A DNA stretch of 64,000 nucleotides from Globodera rostochiensis (GCA_018350325.1 JAEVLN010000025.1:348098-412097), one strand, 5' to 3'; numbered from the stretch's first letter, positions 37,201-44,330 are shown. The notes: a model not told the origin generated them from the sequence alone. Program-made: numbers and translations.

Positions 37201-40200
37201 GGAGTTGCCGTGATTTCGCGTGCGATGTTGATAATTTTTTGATGCTTTTTAGTAATTGTAAAGGCCCGGCAGCGCCGACAGGCGCCGTCGAGGTCTTTTT
37301 TTTTTGTTTTATGACAATTTGTTAAGAAAATTGGTCCAAAAATTTACTAGCGATGTTCACAGACACCCAGAACTCCCCCCCCCCCCTAACTACACTAACA
37401 CCCTTTCCATACTGTGCATACAGTATTTCAAAGCACCGACCATTTGTGCACGCTTAATCGCTTCTTTGAACTCATTTAGTAATTCCAATTTTGATGACGT
37501 CATTGCACAGTTTGCCGCTTCTTCCAATTGCCGAATCCATCGGTCATTAAACTCTTTTATCATCGTTAAAATGGGCTGACGACTAGTGATTATGTCGGCC
37601 CAATTCTTAAATTCGTGCTGATCATCGTCTTTCTGCCCGCCTTTTTGTACCAAATTCTTGCAAATCTAAAGATGAATCAGCAATTAGTAGCAGAGCCATA
37701 CCTGAAATAGTAGGGGGGGGGGGGTCAACGGATTTGCAACCAAAATTCTCCTTATGACACCCCCTTCGCCCTTCTCTCTTTTTTTCTCTTTCTTTTTTAT
37801 GATCGGCTCCAGCCCCGACCCCGGTCGGTACGATCCCTCCCCTCCCCCCCTTCTATTTTGGGCTCGGTACGAACGATGGGGGGGGGGGGGGGGGGTCGAC
37901 CCCACACTATTTCATGTATGAGCAGAGCCGTAAGAGACCGGGCGAAATTTAATAATCTTGATATAACTGTAATAGAAAATTAATTATGTAAGCAATTAAT
38001 TGTAAAGTCCAACGTAGCGCCTACCATTTCTGTACGCCCAATCGCTTCATTGTACACATTTAGTAATTCCAATTTCGATGACGTCATTGGACACTTCACC
38101 ACTTCCGCTTTTTCCAATGTATGTTCCAACTGCCAAATCGATAGGGATACCCAGCTTGCTTCTTTGTTGGTACCCAAATTGGTACTTGCGCAATTTCAAA
38201 ATCTCGACATCAAACTCTTTTCTCGTCGTTAAAATGTGCTGACGACTCGTGATCTCGTCCGCCCGTTTCTCGAACCATTTTTCAAACGCAACAAACTCGT
38301 CCCCCCATTTTTCTCGCTCATTTGTGTACAAAAAATCCAATTTCTTTATTTGAGAATAAGGTAATTCCATATCGACCTGGAAATACAAAAAATACCTTAT
38401 TAATAAATCTATTTATTATTACAGTATTATAGTGATTAAAAATAAGCGAAAACCACATTTTTAATAAAGTTCTTTTTGCCAGTTACTAATATTAGAAATT
38501 AAAGGAAAATAAATCATTCGCGATTTATCTTTAAATAATCTTTGAACATAAATAAGTCAACTCACCGCTTTAAGTCCCAGCTTTTCTGGAATGTATGATG
38601 CGTGATAAATATTGTCAAAAAAATTATCTAGCAGCGCTCTTTCTCCCATAATAGGAGTAAGCAGTTCATTCATCATTTTAACACAGTACTCCATGAAACG
38701 CTGCTTCAGATTGTCCAAATTGTGCTTCAGTAGAGCATCGTATGCCTGTGCACAAATTCTTATTATATTTGAAAGAAAAAATATTTTTTTGTTTTTTCTT
38801 AAAAATCAACAAAAACTAATTATTTATTGTTCATTTCAAAACTTCATAAGATTCATTGTGCTTATAGTTGGGTTATAGGCCCCGGAAAGCATCCCCGCTT
38901 CTATTCAAGGACCGTTTTTCGGGGACATCCCCGCTTCTTTTCAAGATCGTATTTATTTTTATCTTATTTCGGAATTCAAAATAATTCGTTGGTTTTGGAT
39001 TTATTAATAAAAAAAAATTTAACTCTAAATAAACGATGTTAAAGAACGCATTTGTATGGACAAAAAATCAGAATATGGATTATAGTCGGCGTTTGGCTGA
39101 CAGCCGAGGGTATTCAAATTGATTTAGAACGAAAGCTACATAGCCGAATCCTGACCGTCCGAATAGACCAAGGCAAAATCGGTTTAATCCAGACCGGTCC
39201 GAATTTCGGACTTACGCCCCTAAGAATCGACTTATTCCCCCCCCCCCCCCCCCGGAAAGCTAAAACACCCCCGCCGGCGTTTGGCTGACAGCCGCGGGCA
39301 TTCAAATGTTTGATTTTAGAATTAAAGCAGGGTTTTTCAGTTTTGATTTACTGTCTAATGTGGTATTTTACCAAATGTTTGCGGCACAAATGTGGCGCCA
39401 CTGTTTATTTTACTGCCGACGTGCCTACCTTTTTTGCTTTTTGCATTTCTTCAGCAAAGAGCTGTTTTTGGTTGCCGTCGAATCCATCCGAATGGTCGGC
39501 CGCAGTGTTTTTAGCCGTTTCGAAAAGATCCTTCATTGTCTGCTCTTCATTTGCCAGCAATGGCACGAAATTGCTAATGCGACCAAAAGCATTCAGCAGT
39601 TTTTGAACTTCTTGACTTCGTCGCAATGCTTCCTCCATTGGCGCTCCAGGCCCTGGAACCCGCAATTTCTCGATTTGTTTGATGATGGACTTGACTTTAT
39701 CGCTGTTGTCAAGAAAAGCGTCTTCAGTTTTGGCACAAATAGCGAGAATGGTCGGCAATTTGATAGCACGAAGTGCACGACGACATCTTGACACCTTCAA
39801 ATTATAAGCTTCTTCCTCATCGCTGCTTTCATCTTCGTCATCGCTGATTTCAGAAGCGAGAATGTCTTGGTCGAGATCCGGGATTTGTTTCAGGATAAGA
39901 TTCGCTTTTTCAGTTGCCGTCTTCACGTTTACGCAAAGCTGGCGGAGTAGCAAAAACTCAACGAGATGTGCACGCAACTTCGCGCATACGTCGGAGATTT
40001 GTTTACCAATCCTTTCAACCACAGTTTGATCATCGTCGTCGTTGCCTTTTCTTAAAAAGAGGGATAAGACAAATAAATTTTTGATTAAAATTTTTGATGA
40101 AATTTTAATTAATTTTTTGTTATATATTTTAATAAAAAGTCTCACTATAAACACACCCCCTGCACGAGGAGAAGGAGCGATTCCCGTCGCCGTTGTCCAT

Positions 40201-40260
40201 TTTTGAGGGCACATTTCCATGCTAGAGCGATTTGAAATTGATAAGTATACTGTACCCACA
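21908..40260 (-). CDS. giant multi-exon gene with SecA-type DEAD motor (possibly inactivated)
   Basis: At least twenty minus-strand exons, listed separately, read in order: an acidic N-terminal region, tandem coiled-coil exons, a SecA-type ATPase with its diagnostic motifs, then helical, charged and hydrophobic exons. SecA in bacteria drives preprotein export through SecYEG; related motors without that partner occur in some animals and protists with unknown roles, and bacterial origin by transfer is inferred. Junctions in the motor mostly keep splice phase, so it was recently functional. Against present function are a +1 shift in an A run near 30350, a 1.2-kb transposon inside the motif-VI exon, and a remnant disturbing a nearby exon. 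The true start may lie upstream at 40.7-40.85 kb, and the end may extend to 16.8 kb. Confidence 0.7.
22709..23100 (-). CDS. SecA-like gene: helical exon
   Basis: The frame reads VMLDKNNKFCKFLDENPNFA then QNIQMGASLVTDIIVDHKEY and a Ser/Lys-rich stretch to NFWSHLLE. GC-rich, codon-like composition contrasts with the surrounding AT-rich DNA. Where the exon ends is unclear; the frame continues to a stop at 22709. Confidence 0.4.
23315..23600 (-). CDS. SecA-like gene: amphipathic C-terminal exon
   Basis: The frame reads GWDDVKTSFAMVIDPKGKMA then QAFSWVKWLAQKVVHYGKVV and KTLASKFPAVKKFFEF. Amphipathic helices and FSW follow a hydrophobic exon at 23.9 kb; together they resemble a C-terminal region I have seen in other animal SecA-like giant proteins, though I cannot name the domain. 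Confidence 0.5.
23909..24150 (-). CDS. SecA-like gene: hydrophobic membrane-like exon
   Basis: The frame reads DDDVPIPTDALETMKDAG and then MWTIGLLFIVGLAQIAFG followed by SVLAFGTGGAAAKWGWSLIS. The Gly/Ala-rich hydrophobic run of about 35 residues is long enough for one or two membrane passages or a hairpin, which is unlike bacterial SecA. It implies the product can associate with membranes. Confidence 0.55.
24198..24401 (-). CDS. SecA-like gene: Lys/Glu/Gln then Pro-rich exon
   Basis: NVGVAKIKDCIEIDEAALKY leads into KEEAKKAEEQQKKQAQEK, a coiled coil, and then a Pro-rich linker (PTEPPRTANPSGPDDPPPDE) ending at a GTTAGG donor. Acceptor TTTTAG is clear at 24402. It looks like a flexible hinge before the membrane-like exon. 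Confidence 0.55.
24490..25335 (-). CDS. SecA-like gene: post-motor helical exons
   Basis: Exon 25335-about 25154 reads DELYKRMCDKMGVGRSICEE then YCQYAAVQIQELWSFWINRF, joining in phase (G+AC) to the preceding motor exon. Exon about 24943-24740 reads DVLDKPTKDGFFRQFDEF and ENPAYLIKTAHLMLNSEHPE. The next exon (about 24690) begins PNDHEFGPITLYYEAKAHVE. PAYLIKTAHLML..A and ITLYYEAKAHVELG look like TPR-type helical pairs. Phase between the first and second of these is unresolved, so an exon may be missing. Confidence 0.5.
25698..27219 (-). CDS. SecA-like gene: motif-VI exon split by a transposon
   Basis: Acceptor AACAG precedes 27219; the frame reads VLRNKGLAHI, breaks at the 1228-bp element 25963-27190, and resumes TAFPPRNNRVEEQVAGRVAR then KGQPGSGCLIIRKSDIKRLI. 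AGRVARKGQPGS corresponds to the GRSGRQGDPGS motif of SecA, which holds the arginine finger. The exon ends CGCG|GTACGG at 25698, phase 1, matching the next exon. Unless the insert is removed by splicing, the product ends at the insertion and loses the second half of its helicase domain. Confidence 0.75.
25963..27190. mobile_element. hAT-like element in a coding exon
   Basis: Ends TAGGGCTGCTCG and CGAGCAGCCCTA, flanked by a perfect 8-bp duplication ATATGTGC at 25955-25962 and 27191-27198. Eight-base duplications with TAGGG-type ends fit the hAT superfamily. Ends are rich in GAGACCGAGAACC. No transposase is visible, so it is non-autonomous. It contains two hairpin-repeat copies (26590, 26720) and a tRNA-like A box at 26917-26931, evidence of nested insertions. 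Confidence 0.85.
27290..27420. mobile_element. small MITE with GGTTGGTCCCCG ends
   Basis: AGTAGGGTTGGTCCCCG at 27288 is mirrored by CGGGGACCAACTCTACT at 27403-27419. Internal copies of CCCCGACTTTTTT. It lies in an intron of the SecA-like gene; target duplication unclear. Confidence 0.55.
27924..27985 (-). CDS. SecA-like gene: motif V exon (ARGVDM)
   Basis: GGILIGTMLIARGVDMNPAD followed by a GTGGGA donor corresponds to the SecA stretch ..IATNMAGRGTDI. Its exit phase (0) fits the next exon, VLRNKG.. Its entry does not fit the exon at 28152, and about 20 expected residues are missing. A remnant of a hAT-type end lies immediately upstream (28010-28137), so the 5' part was probably disrupted. Confidence 0.6.
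28000..28137. mobile_element. truncated relative of the 25963-27190 element
   Basis: It carries AACCGAGAAATTCCTC and GGGTCTCGAT repeats and one end, CTCGAGCATCCCTA, but no matching opposite end. A second one-ended remnant is at 36034-36110 (TAGGGCTGTTCGAGAATCTC). Confidence 0.55.
28152..28280 (-). CDS. SecA-like gene: exon of helicase domain 2
   Basis: A 129-base phase-0 exon: ALDYSDKRAVLITTGSIEDA then NTIKDALAAQIGQSKRRIRT. RAVLITTGSIEDA matches the SecA segment RPVLVGTISVE.. at the start of NBD2. Clean TTTAG acceptor and AAG|GTGGTA donor. Confidence 0.7.
28492..29376 (-). CDS. SecA-like gene: central motor exons (TGTAGS)
   Basis: A 60-base exon (29317-29376: VKFINQFVEDAEEINNKEVK) joins in phase to a 702-base exon (28492-29193). 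The latter reads KIPPSVRQRR.. IPKHLLDFVKLKVEGWC.. MRIIPVDNMNSGIIE.. WDKGLQQIVQ.. and TSITGTAGSNNERDFVGNIF. IIPVD, the W..GL segment, and TGTAGS (SecA: TGTA, helicase motif III) are diagnostic. Five copies of an 18-base repeat coding NNNGTT form a spacer at 28855-28950. Reading frame is intact over the whole exon. Confidence 0.75.
29423..29728. mobile_element. MITE with CAGG(G)ATGGATTCTG ends
   Basis: CAGGATGGATTCTG at the left is mirrored by CAGAATCCATCCCTG at the right. Internal AT-rich. Likely hAT type; flanks only partly match (TTACTTAA / TTACACTT). It lies directly beside the 29740-30225 element. Confidence 0.6.
29740..30225. mobile_element. hAT-type MITE, 8-bp target duplication
   Basis: Ends CAGGGCTGCGATCG and CGAATCGCATCCCTG; flanks CACTTATA / CACTTATT match at 7 of 8 bases. 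No coding capacity seen. In an intron of the SecA-like gene. Confidence 0.75.
30264..30462 (-). CDS. SecA-like gene: post-Walker-B exon with +1 frameshift
   Basis: NDDVTQERELRLATNSPGME then SLNEILMFVALAWDLILREM matches the region after the SecA Walker B (..LSSPMAGM..). The exon is 199 bases although both splice sites are phase 0, so one base is extra. Dropping a single A in a six-A run near 30350 would restore continuity into GTLTEKDGNVTLTAEQVKEV. This could be a real mutation or a homopolymer sequencing error. Confidence 0.65.
30768..30827 (-). CDS. duplicate Walker B exon
   Basis: A 60-base exon with TTCAG acceptor and AAAG|GTCAG donor encodes DVRGGRRIDAIINDEGDFSK, identical to the exon at 33283-33342. 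DEGD takes the place of the SecA Walker B DEVD. The duplicated block (about 30745-30945) includes flanking intron DNA with ATATAT tracts and ends of the neighbouring exons fused together. Only one copy can be used per transcript if the fold is kept. Confidence 0.65.
31115..31452. mobile_element. MITE-like inverted-repeat element
   Basis: ACGGTTAAGCGCCAGAAG is mirrored by CTTTTCTGGCGCTGAACCGT, with an internal inverted repeat around AGCTCTGGATGTTTGAACAA. A degenerate relative lies at 6720-6970. Confidence 0.55.
31467..32949. mobile_element. PIF/Harbinger transposon, 3-bp CAG target duplication
   Basis: Inverted ends start GGGCCTCATGCTCGTCTCG; CAG flanks both sides (31464-31466, 32950-32952). 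Subterminal regions hold many palindromic TTAACCATGGTTAA / AACCGTGGTT units, possible transposase sites. Three-base duplications fit the superfamily. It lies in an intron of the SecA-like gene and carries a transposase on the minus strand. Confidence 0.9.
31676..32371 (-). CDS. Harbinger (HARBI1-type) transposase, N-terminally short
   Basis: Three exons: VACVDGTFLPIQRP..YVCRKGFTALNAMGV..GSCHDSYVLR; a 46-bp intron starting GTATTTT; then MEERAIDGIVLGDSGYPQKN and RVTIEQCFGIFKNRWRCL; a 41-bp intron; then VKLTKIAAVCSMLHNIAIDC. The D (DGT), D (GDSGYP) and E (IEQCFG) of the DDE_4 fold are all present and both introns keep phase. About 215 residues are visible against roughly 350 for HARBI1, with no upstream helix-turn-helix region, so the protein is probably truncated at its start. 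No MADF/Myb partner gene is visible. Confidence 0.8.
33283..33521 (-). CDS. SecA-like gene: YGT and Walker B exons
   Basis: Exon 33434-33521 (88 bases): LREAYACDVIYGTMQDYQSQ then EAYDEFFGK; YGT matches the conserved DITYGTN of SecA. It joins in phase to exon 33283-33342, DVRGGRRIDAIINDEGDFSK, with DEGD as Walker B. Both have good splice sites. The Val-to-Gly change in the DEVD box is unusual and may alter hydrolysis. A second copy of the Walker B exon is at 30768. Confidence 0.7.
33573..34560. mobile_element. Tc1/mariner-type element with CCGTATTTCC ends and G/C-run repeats
   Basis: TA|CCGTATTTCCTAAAATAAAG at the left and its near reverse complement CTATTTTAGGAATACGG|TA at the right. Both ends hold tandem GAGCCCCC / AATAGAGCCCCC units with C or G runs. 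No transposase is seen. A shorter relative lies at 50286-51063. It occupies an intron of the SecA-like gene. Confidence 0.75.
34894..35304 (-). CDS. SecA-like gene: Walker A and motif Ib exons
   Basis: Exon 35114-35304 reads GFKPRNTQLLAVMLRRFVAA then GLMLQVATGEGKSWIVAMLA; ATGEGKS is the Walker A (SecA: MKTGEGKT) and RNTQLLAV matches the R.VQLIGG lead-in. A 59-base intron leads to exon 34894-35054: QKDDEAMSGQGMLVGVITSN then HHLAKKDAEEMANFFDLFGL, equal to the VNDYLAKRDAE segment of SecA. All phases agree (0, then AG|C into the YGT exon). This is the strongest evidence that the gene is a SecA-type motor, since plain DEAD-box helicases lack the LAKRDAE block. Confidence 0.8.
35712..36271 (-). CDS. 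SecA-like gene: linker exons before the motor
   Basis: Exon about 36147-36271: IYENFLQKGGQKDDDQQLSF then AELVEKIMEDGGGFSAVLKH. Exon about 35820-35944: ESRLKAVNGNLSKWLIDSFN then KFVQEFNKNFKNFGAEEIKE. Exon about 35712-35777: KLALIVKGVEVISGKFIQYF. The last two join in phase. I do not see the exon that should bridge 35712 to 35304, as phases differ. Confidence 0.55.
36380..38379 (-). CDS. SecA-like gene: four tandem copies of a coiled-coil exon
   Basis: Exons at about 38010-38379, 37400-37660, 36780-36995 and 36380-36620 each encode variants of ICKNLLQK.GQK, then EITSRQHILTMIKEFNDRW, then a block like MTSSKLELLNEFKEAIKRAQ ending MVG. Copies two to four are very similar, including flanking intron and C runs, and represent recent exon duplication. 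The first copy has extra sequence and a frame change (around KYQFGYQQ versus NKEASWVSL), so it may be degenerate. Each unit is about 75-80 residues and strongly helical. Confidence 0.7.
38568..38752 (-). CDS. SecA-like gene: AYDALLKHNLD exon
   Basis: Between TGCACAG and GCG|GTGAGTTG the frame reads AYDALLKHNLDNLKQRFMEY then CVKMMNELLTPIMGERALLD and ends YIPEKLGLKA. The plus-strand exon at 63597-63780 is a diverged copy with the same splice sites, so this exon is genuine and shared by both gene copies. Confidence 0.7.
39429..40045 (-). CDS. SecA-like gene: large N-terminal acidic exon
   Basis: A 617-base exon from AAAAG|GC to AAG|GTAGGC. It reads QISDVCAKLRAHLVEFLLLR then TATEKANLILKQIPDLDQDI, an acidic stretch (EISDDEDESSDEEEAYN), CRRALRAIKLPTILAICAKT, RISNFVPLLANEEQTMKDLF and DHSDGFDGNQKQLFAEEMQK. 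Mostly helical with an acidic hinge. The plus-strand exon 62391-63064 is its paralog and is 57 bases longer in the acidic part. No known domain recognised. Confidence 0.7.
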
Positions 40261-40440
40261 GAATATCGTAAATTGATAAGTATACTGTACCCACAGAATA
40301 TCGTAATCTAAAATTGTGAAAAATGCTACCGGCATAAAAGCAGCGGTTGAGAATTGCGTTGGACCACCGCTCGCATTCGGACGAGCTTTTGATATGCTCA
40401 AGGCCACCTTAATCATTACCCAATTAATTTGTGGTGAGAA
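40150..40440 (-). CDS. conserved 5' region of the SecA-like gene, candidate first exon
   Basis: Minus frame MEMCPQKWTTATGIAPSPRA then GGVFI ends at a GTGAGAC donor near 40146. Upstream, KARPNASGGPTQFSTAAFMP is open in one frame while the opposite strand is also open, so coding strand is uncertain. A 35-base unit (TTGATAAGTATACTGTACCC..) is duplicated in tandem at 40237-40307. The whole block recurs inverted at 61945-62236. Confidence 0.35.
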
Positions 40441-40689
40441 ACAATAACAACAACAACAATTGCTCCATATACACTAAACGAGGCAGGGCGGAATTGGCCA
40501 TCGAAGGGATTTAAGGGGATTTAGCTAAAATATTAGAAACATTTTCTTACGAATTCTCACCGGGCTCTACCTTTTGTTGAAGATAGCAAAGCGCAATAGA
40601 TTAGGGCTTTAAGTCTTAAGAAAATTGTTCTTTCTCAAATTTGTGCTAAATCCCCTTAATCCGCTTTGATCGACAATTGGAAGTTTTTT

Positions 40690-40870
40690 CGAAACGCCAC
40701 CCTCTACCACAGCCACACCTTTTGCTTAAAAGTATTGCCCAATTGGGGAACACCCAAGCTAAGATAGGTTTGTGTCTTTTGCGCTTCCTGCACAGCTTCC
40801 ATGCCCCTGGCAACAACGGCTTCTCGTTCCTCCGCAGAAAAGGGATACGGTCGTGCCATTTATGCACCAA
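40690..40870 (-). CDS. EAVVARGMEAVQEAQKT exon (SecA-like family)
   Basis: Minus frame EEREAVVARGMEAVQEAQKT then YLSLGVPQLGNTFKQKVWLW. Diverged copies are at 6395, 51955 and 61480. In the 61-kb copy the exon precedes the QISDVC exon as here, suggesting a shared gene. The Glu/Arg repeat that usually precedes it is cut short. Confidence 0.5.
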
Positions 40871-41136
40871 TATTGGTCAAAAGATAATCATTATGCACCA
40901 ATAGACAAAAATTGGTCCATTTTCGACCCGAGTTTGGGAATAAATTTAAAAATAAACTTTTGAAAACAAATTTTTATAGGCTTTGCCAACTAAAGCAAAA
41001 TTAGATAAAGCGAGGAGTGACAAAACGGCTTTTTTTGCCTTTTCTGGCTTTTATTTATTAATTTACATATGTTAATATCATCGGTTATCGTCGTATTACA
41101 CATAAATATATGAACATTCATTTATAATATATATAC

Positions 41137-41894
41137 AGGGTGCGTAAAAAGTTCCCGCACTTTTTTCCATTTTAATTTTAGGGTTTAAAACATCTTTATT
41201 TCAAAAAACTGAGTTCAGAATTGGATTCTTCAAAGTTTTTTGGGCTAGAAAACAAATAGAAAAAGTTAGTTTTTCCAGAAAAAGAGCCATTTAACAAATT
41301 ACAAGCCCTCAAAAATGCCCAAAAATTATTAGCATTTAGTCGCGACTTTTTTTTGCCCATTTTGTTCACTACATACTCAAGAGGTGGTTTCAGTGCCCCA
41401 ATTGCTCTAAATCTGGTAGTTTGAAGCCTTTGCTCTTAAAATAACCACAATAGACATCCATAGAATTCATGCCCTTCAAGTGACTTGGCCAAATGTCGTT
41501 ATATTAAAATCCGTCAAACCAAATCGTAAAAAATGCTAATTTTATTTTTGAGCTATGAGCGCGAAAATTGATAACAATCTCAAGATTAACTGCAAGGGGT
41601 CGTTATTTGAGTAAAAGAAGCCGATTTAAAGCGTTTGAATGCTTTATACAAAAGCGGAGCTGGATTTTGTAGTGGCTTCAAGGCCGAAAAAAAGGCGCGA
41701 CCAACGCAATAATTTTCGGAAGCGTTTGGACGCCTGTATCGCAGCCAAGGGAACTCATTTCGAACATTTGTTGTGATTAAGTTTTAGCCCTGATTCTGAT
41801 CAACAAATTATGTGTAATATTTATGTTTTTTTCTTCTTTTTTCATAACACAAAAATTGATTTAAAAAGTGCGGGAACTTTTTACGCACCCTGTA
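41137..41894. mobile_element. Tc1/mariner-type element, degenerate
   Basis: Inverted ends CAGGGTGCGTAAAAAGTTCC / GGAACTTTTTACGCACCCTG flanked by TA. Near the right end a plus frame reads RKRLDACIAAKGTHFEHLL, the common C-terminus of Tc1/mariner/IS630 transposases. The rest of the transposase is not readable; at 758 bp it is a decayed or deleted copy. Confidence 0.8.
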
Positions 41895-42025
41895 TATGGC
41901 ATATCAAAAGTCCTATTTGATAATGGCATCGGCATAGCATCCTCGAAGTGCATTGCATTTGCTAAAATTGATGGGAAAAATAAACAAAATTATAAAATAA
42001 AATGAGAGCCTTTTCCTCACATCGC

Positions 42026-42268
42026 TCAACGGAGGCGGTCAATAAATTGTTCGGTCCAATTCTGGCTGTTGCAGCAGCACTGGTCGTAGCATGCACTCAT
42101 GTCGTGATAGGCGCGTTCAATGGCCGCGTAGGCCGTGACGTTCAGTTTGAGCGGCTCCGGTTCCTGGCACGTCCGGGTGTAACGTCCACAATCGTTGAAA
42201 ATGTCCCCACCGGCACAACCAAAGGGTTGGGCTAAAATGCCGATAATAAAACACCGCAAATCGTTCAT
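42026..42268 (-). CDS. Cys-rich ORF overlapping the upstream gene's stop (ATGA)
   Basis: ATG at 42268 overlaps the TGA of the four-exon gene. It encodes about 80 residues: MNDLRCFIIGILAQPFGCAG then DIFNDCGRYTRTC, NVTAYAAIERAYHDMSACYD and QCCCNSQNWTEQF. The start is weakly signal-peptide-like; nine Cys suggest a secreted disulphide-rich domain. TTTTAG|CCCAACC within it could instead be an alternative acceptor, making it an alternative last exon of the upstream gene. GC-rich coding-like composition supports real coding. Confidence 0.55.
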   Translation of the reverse strand: MNDLRCFIIGILAQPFGCAGGDIFNDCGRYTRTCQEPEPLKLNVTAYAAIERAYHDMSACYDQCCCNSQNWTEQFIDRLR

Positions 42269-42856
42269 TTAGTGAAAGCCATACGTAAGAGTTCGTAAGT
42301 TTTGTGCACTTCGTGCCCACACGAGCGGCATTTGTACAGCGCCTCCAGCGCGCTGTGCGTGAATTCTGCAATCAAAATAGGGTCAATTTGTGTTATTATG
42401 GTTATTAACATTTTTAATAAATTTTTTTGCTACCAGAAAAAACTGCGTATAGTATGAGCACAATGATGCAGAGAGAAGACACGATGATGGCGAGAATGAT
42501 GGCACTATCGTAACGTGTTGCGGCGAGTCCGATTAAAAGCATGAGTAATGTGGCGAAAAGCTAAAAAAAGAAAAAATTATTCCTTTTTTCCCATCAAAAA
42601 AAAAACTCACTGTACACAAGAGCCCAATGCAGCAAATCTCGCAACCCTGATTGGTCTCATTCATTAATTTGCATTTGACCTAAAAACCCCAAAAAATGAC
42701 TGTTTGAAGGCGTCGCACTCGACTTGAATTGACCTTGTTGAATTTGATGGCATAAAGCTGCGAGGTTGGGCATGAACAGCGTTGCTCCGTCACAAATTCG
42801 CCTTCTTTTCGTGGATTCATCCATGCGTTAGGATAGTTAGGTCGCGACGAATTCAT
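42265..42856 (-). CDS. four-exon gene for a small Cys-containing membrane protein
   Basis: Exons 42734-42856, 42611-42679, 42434-42560 and 42265-42365 sum to 420 bases, giving 139 residues with consistent phase and clean GT-AG sites. Order: MNSSRPNYPNAWMNPRKE.. with CSCPTSQLYAIKFNK; KCKLMNETNQGCEICCIGLL; a two-pass membrane region (LFATLLMLLIGLAA and IILAIIVSSLCIIVLILYAV); then ALEALYKCRSCGHEVHKTYE, a CxxC..H zinc-ribbon-like tail, and TGA. It looks intact. I cannot name the family; the two hydrophobic segments separated by a short loop suggest a hairpin with both tails on one side. Confidence 0.7.
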
Positions 42857-42999
42857 CCAAACCTTAGGAAGTTAGCTTGCTGATACGCCATTGTTGTTGT
42901 TGAAGTTAAATGTGAGAAAAGAATCTGTAAATTAAACAAAAAAAAAACTTTTGATGCATAAAAAATGAATGTAAAGAATCAAAATTTTGAAATTATTTT

Positions 43000-43541
43000 C
43001 GGCATTTTATAGAGGGCAAATTCGGGATAAACGATAGAGTGGGGATGGGGGAATAAACGCAATCACAATTAGAGATCGGACCGACCAAAATCTCTGTAAA
43101 TTACAATCGAGATTGTTGACCGGTCCTCAAGTCCGAACTTTAATCAAAATGGTTAGAAAAAAAGGAACCGTGACAAGCCGATTTTATACATACCTATAGG
43201 GTTTCTTCAAGTGAAATTAAATTCTGAAAGGGTTTCTTTCCGGGGCGCCGACATTTTGTCGAGTGGAATTTCGTCAATATCCGCCTTTTGTTATTTAAAA
43301 GTCGTTTTTCCTTAATTTTCACAAACGAAGGCCCCCGCCGATTGAATGGACGGAGGCAATTTAAACAGAAAAAGTCGATTAAACGACACAATAATTGTTG
43401 GCTTTGTCGAAGCCTTTTGTTTTTCATTTATGTCCGAGTTTTTTGGATGTTTCCGAAATGACATTTTGCATCAAAATAAATCAAAAGTTTAAATAAAATT
43501 CATCAATAGAGACCGGATTATATGTTTTTTGCATATTTTGT
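43000..43541. other. gene-poor stretch
   Basis: No gene supported. 43072-43145 is an imperfect inverted repeat (ATCGGACCGACC .. GACCGGTCCTC). 43330-43425 resembles the 3' flank of the F-box-like family (ATTGAATGGACGGAGGCAAT), probably a relic. Confidence 0.45.
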
Positions 43542-43549
43542 ATGCTTAT

Positions 43550-43669
43550 CAGGGATGTGCTCTGTTCTGTTCTGATTTTCTGATTTACCAGAATTTCTGG
43601 TGATTTTGGGCACCAGAATTCTGATTTCTGGTTTCTGGTTTTTAAAAAGGCGACCAGAGCACATCCCTG
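43550..43669. mobile_element. 120-bp hAT-type MITE with perfect 8-bp duplication
   Basis: Ends CAGGGATGTGCTCTG / CAGAGCACATCCCTG; ATGCTTAT flanks it at 43542-43549 and 43670-43677. The interior is built from TTCTGATTTCTGG units that can fold back. Confidence 0.9.
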
Positions 43670-44174
43670 ATGCTTATATGTTCTGAGGAATACGGCTTAA
43701 AAATAGCCTTTTCGCGTTGGAAAAACATATTTTGGGGTTCCTGCATATTTTTTACATATTTTGCATATTTTGGCATATTTTGCATATTTCGATATTTTAG
43801 CCCAAAAATTTGAAAAAATGCACCCAAAATCATAGGGTTTTGGCTGTTTTTCAAAAATAATTCATCTTTTCAACGATAACTTTTAGTCATTTTCGAAAAA
43901 AAGGCTTGAAGAACTGAACATTTTCATATAAATAGGGGAAAAATCGCGGCGCTGAAATGGCTCAGCGCTCGAGTGGCTGGCGCGGAGATGGCCATCTGGC
44001 GATGAATTGGCCTGACAGTTAAAACCACCGCGATTTTTTCGATCTTTTTCAACTCTCCAAAAATTCTAAAATTTTTGTACGCCAAAATCTTATTTTTGCC
44101 TTTCATCAATGTCCGTCCTTATTTCGGAAAACCCCAATTCTAAAAGATTGAGCAAAAAAGAAGAAAAGAAAGAA

Positions 44175-44330
44175 TGAATGAAGAATGAACCGGGGTGAAG
44201 GGAGTTAAAAATAACCTACTAATCGATATTTTGTCTGCACTTTTTGTGAGGAGCACAGAGATTTAAAAAAAAATATACATATAAGCAGAAAACATCGAAG
44301 ATACATCACAACAAAATTGAACGATCAGTG
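44175..44330 (+). repeat. dispersed repeat, also at 55205-55375
   Basis: The block GAATGAACCGGGGTGAAGGG through AACATCGAAGATACATCACA occurs at both sites at high identity. Here it is interrupted by the element at 44331-44800 and continues at 44810 (GTGTACAAAGTGGGGACCGG). At 55.2 kb the same repeat is uninterrupted. Confidence 0.8.

Noticed and set aside
39052..39305. Small gene encoding IRIWIIVGVWLTAEG
   Set aside because: It lies in an intron of the SecA-like gene, and the mirrored copy at 63.1-63.3 kb shows frame-changing differences.
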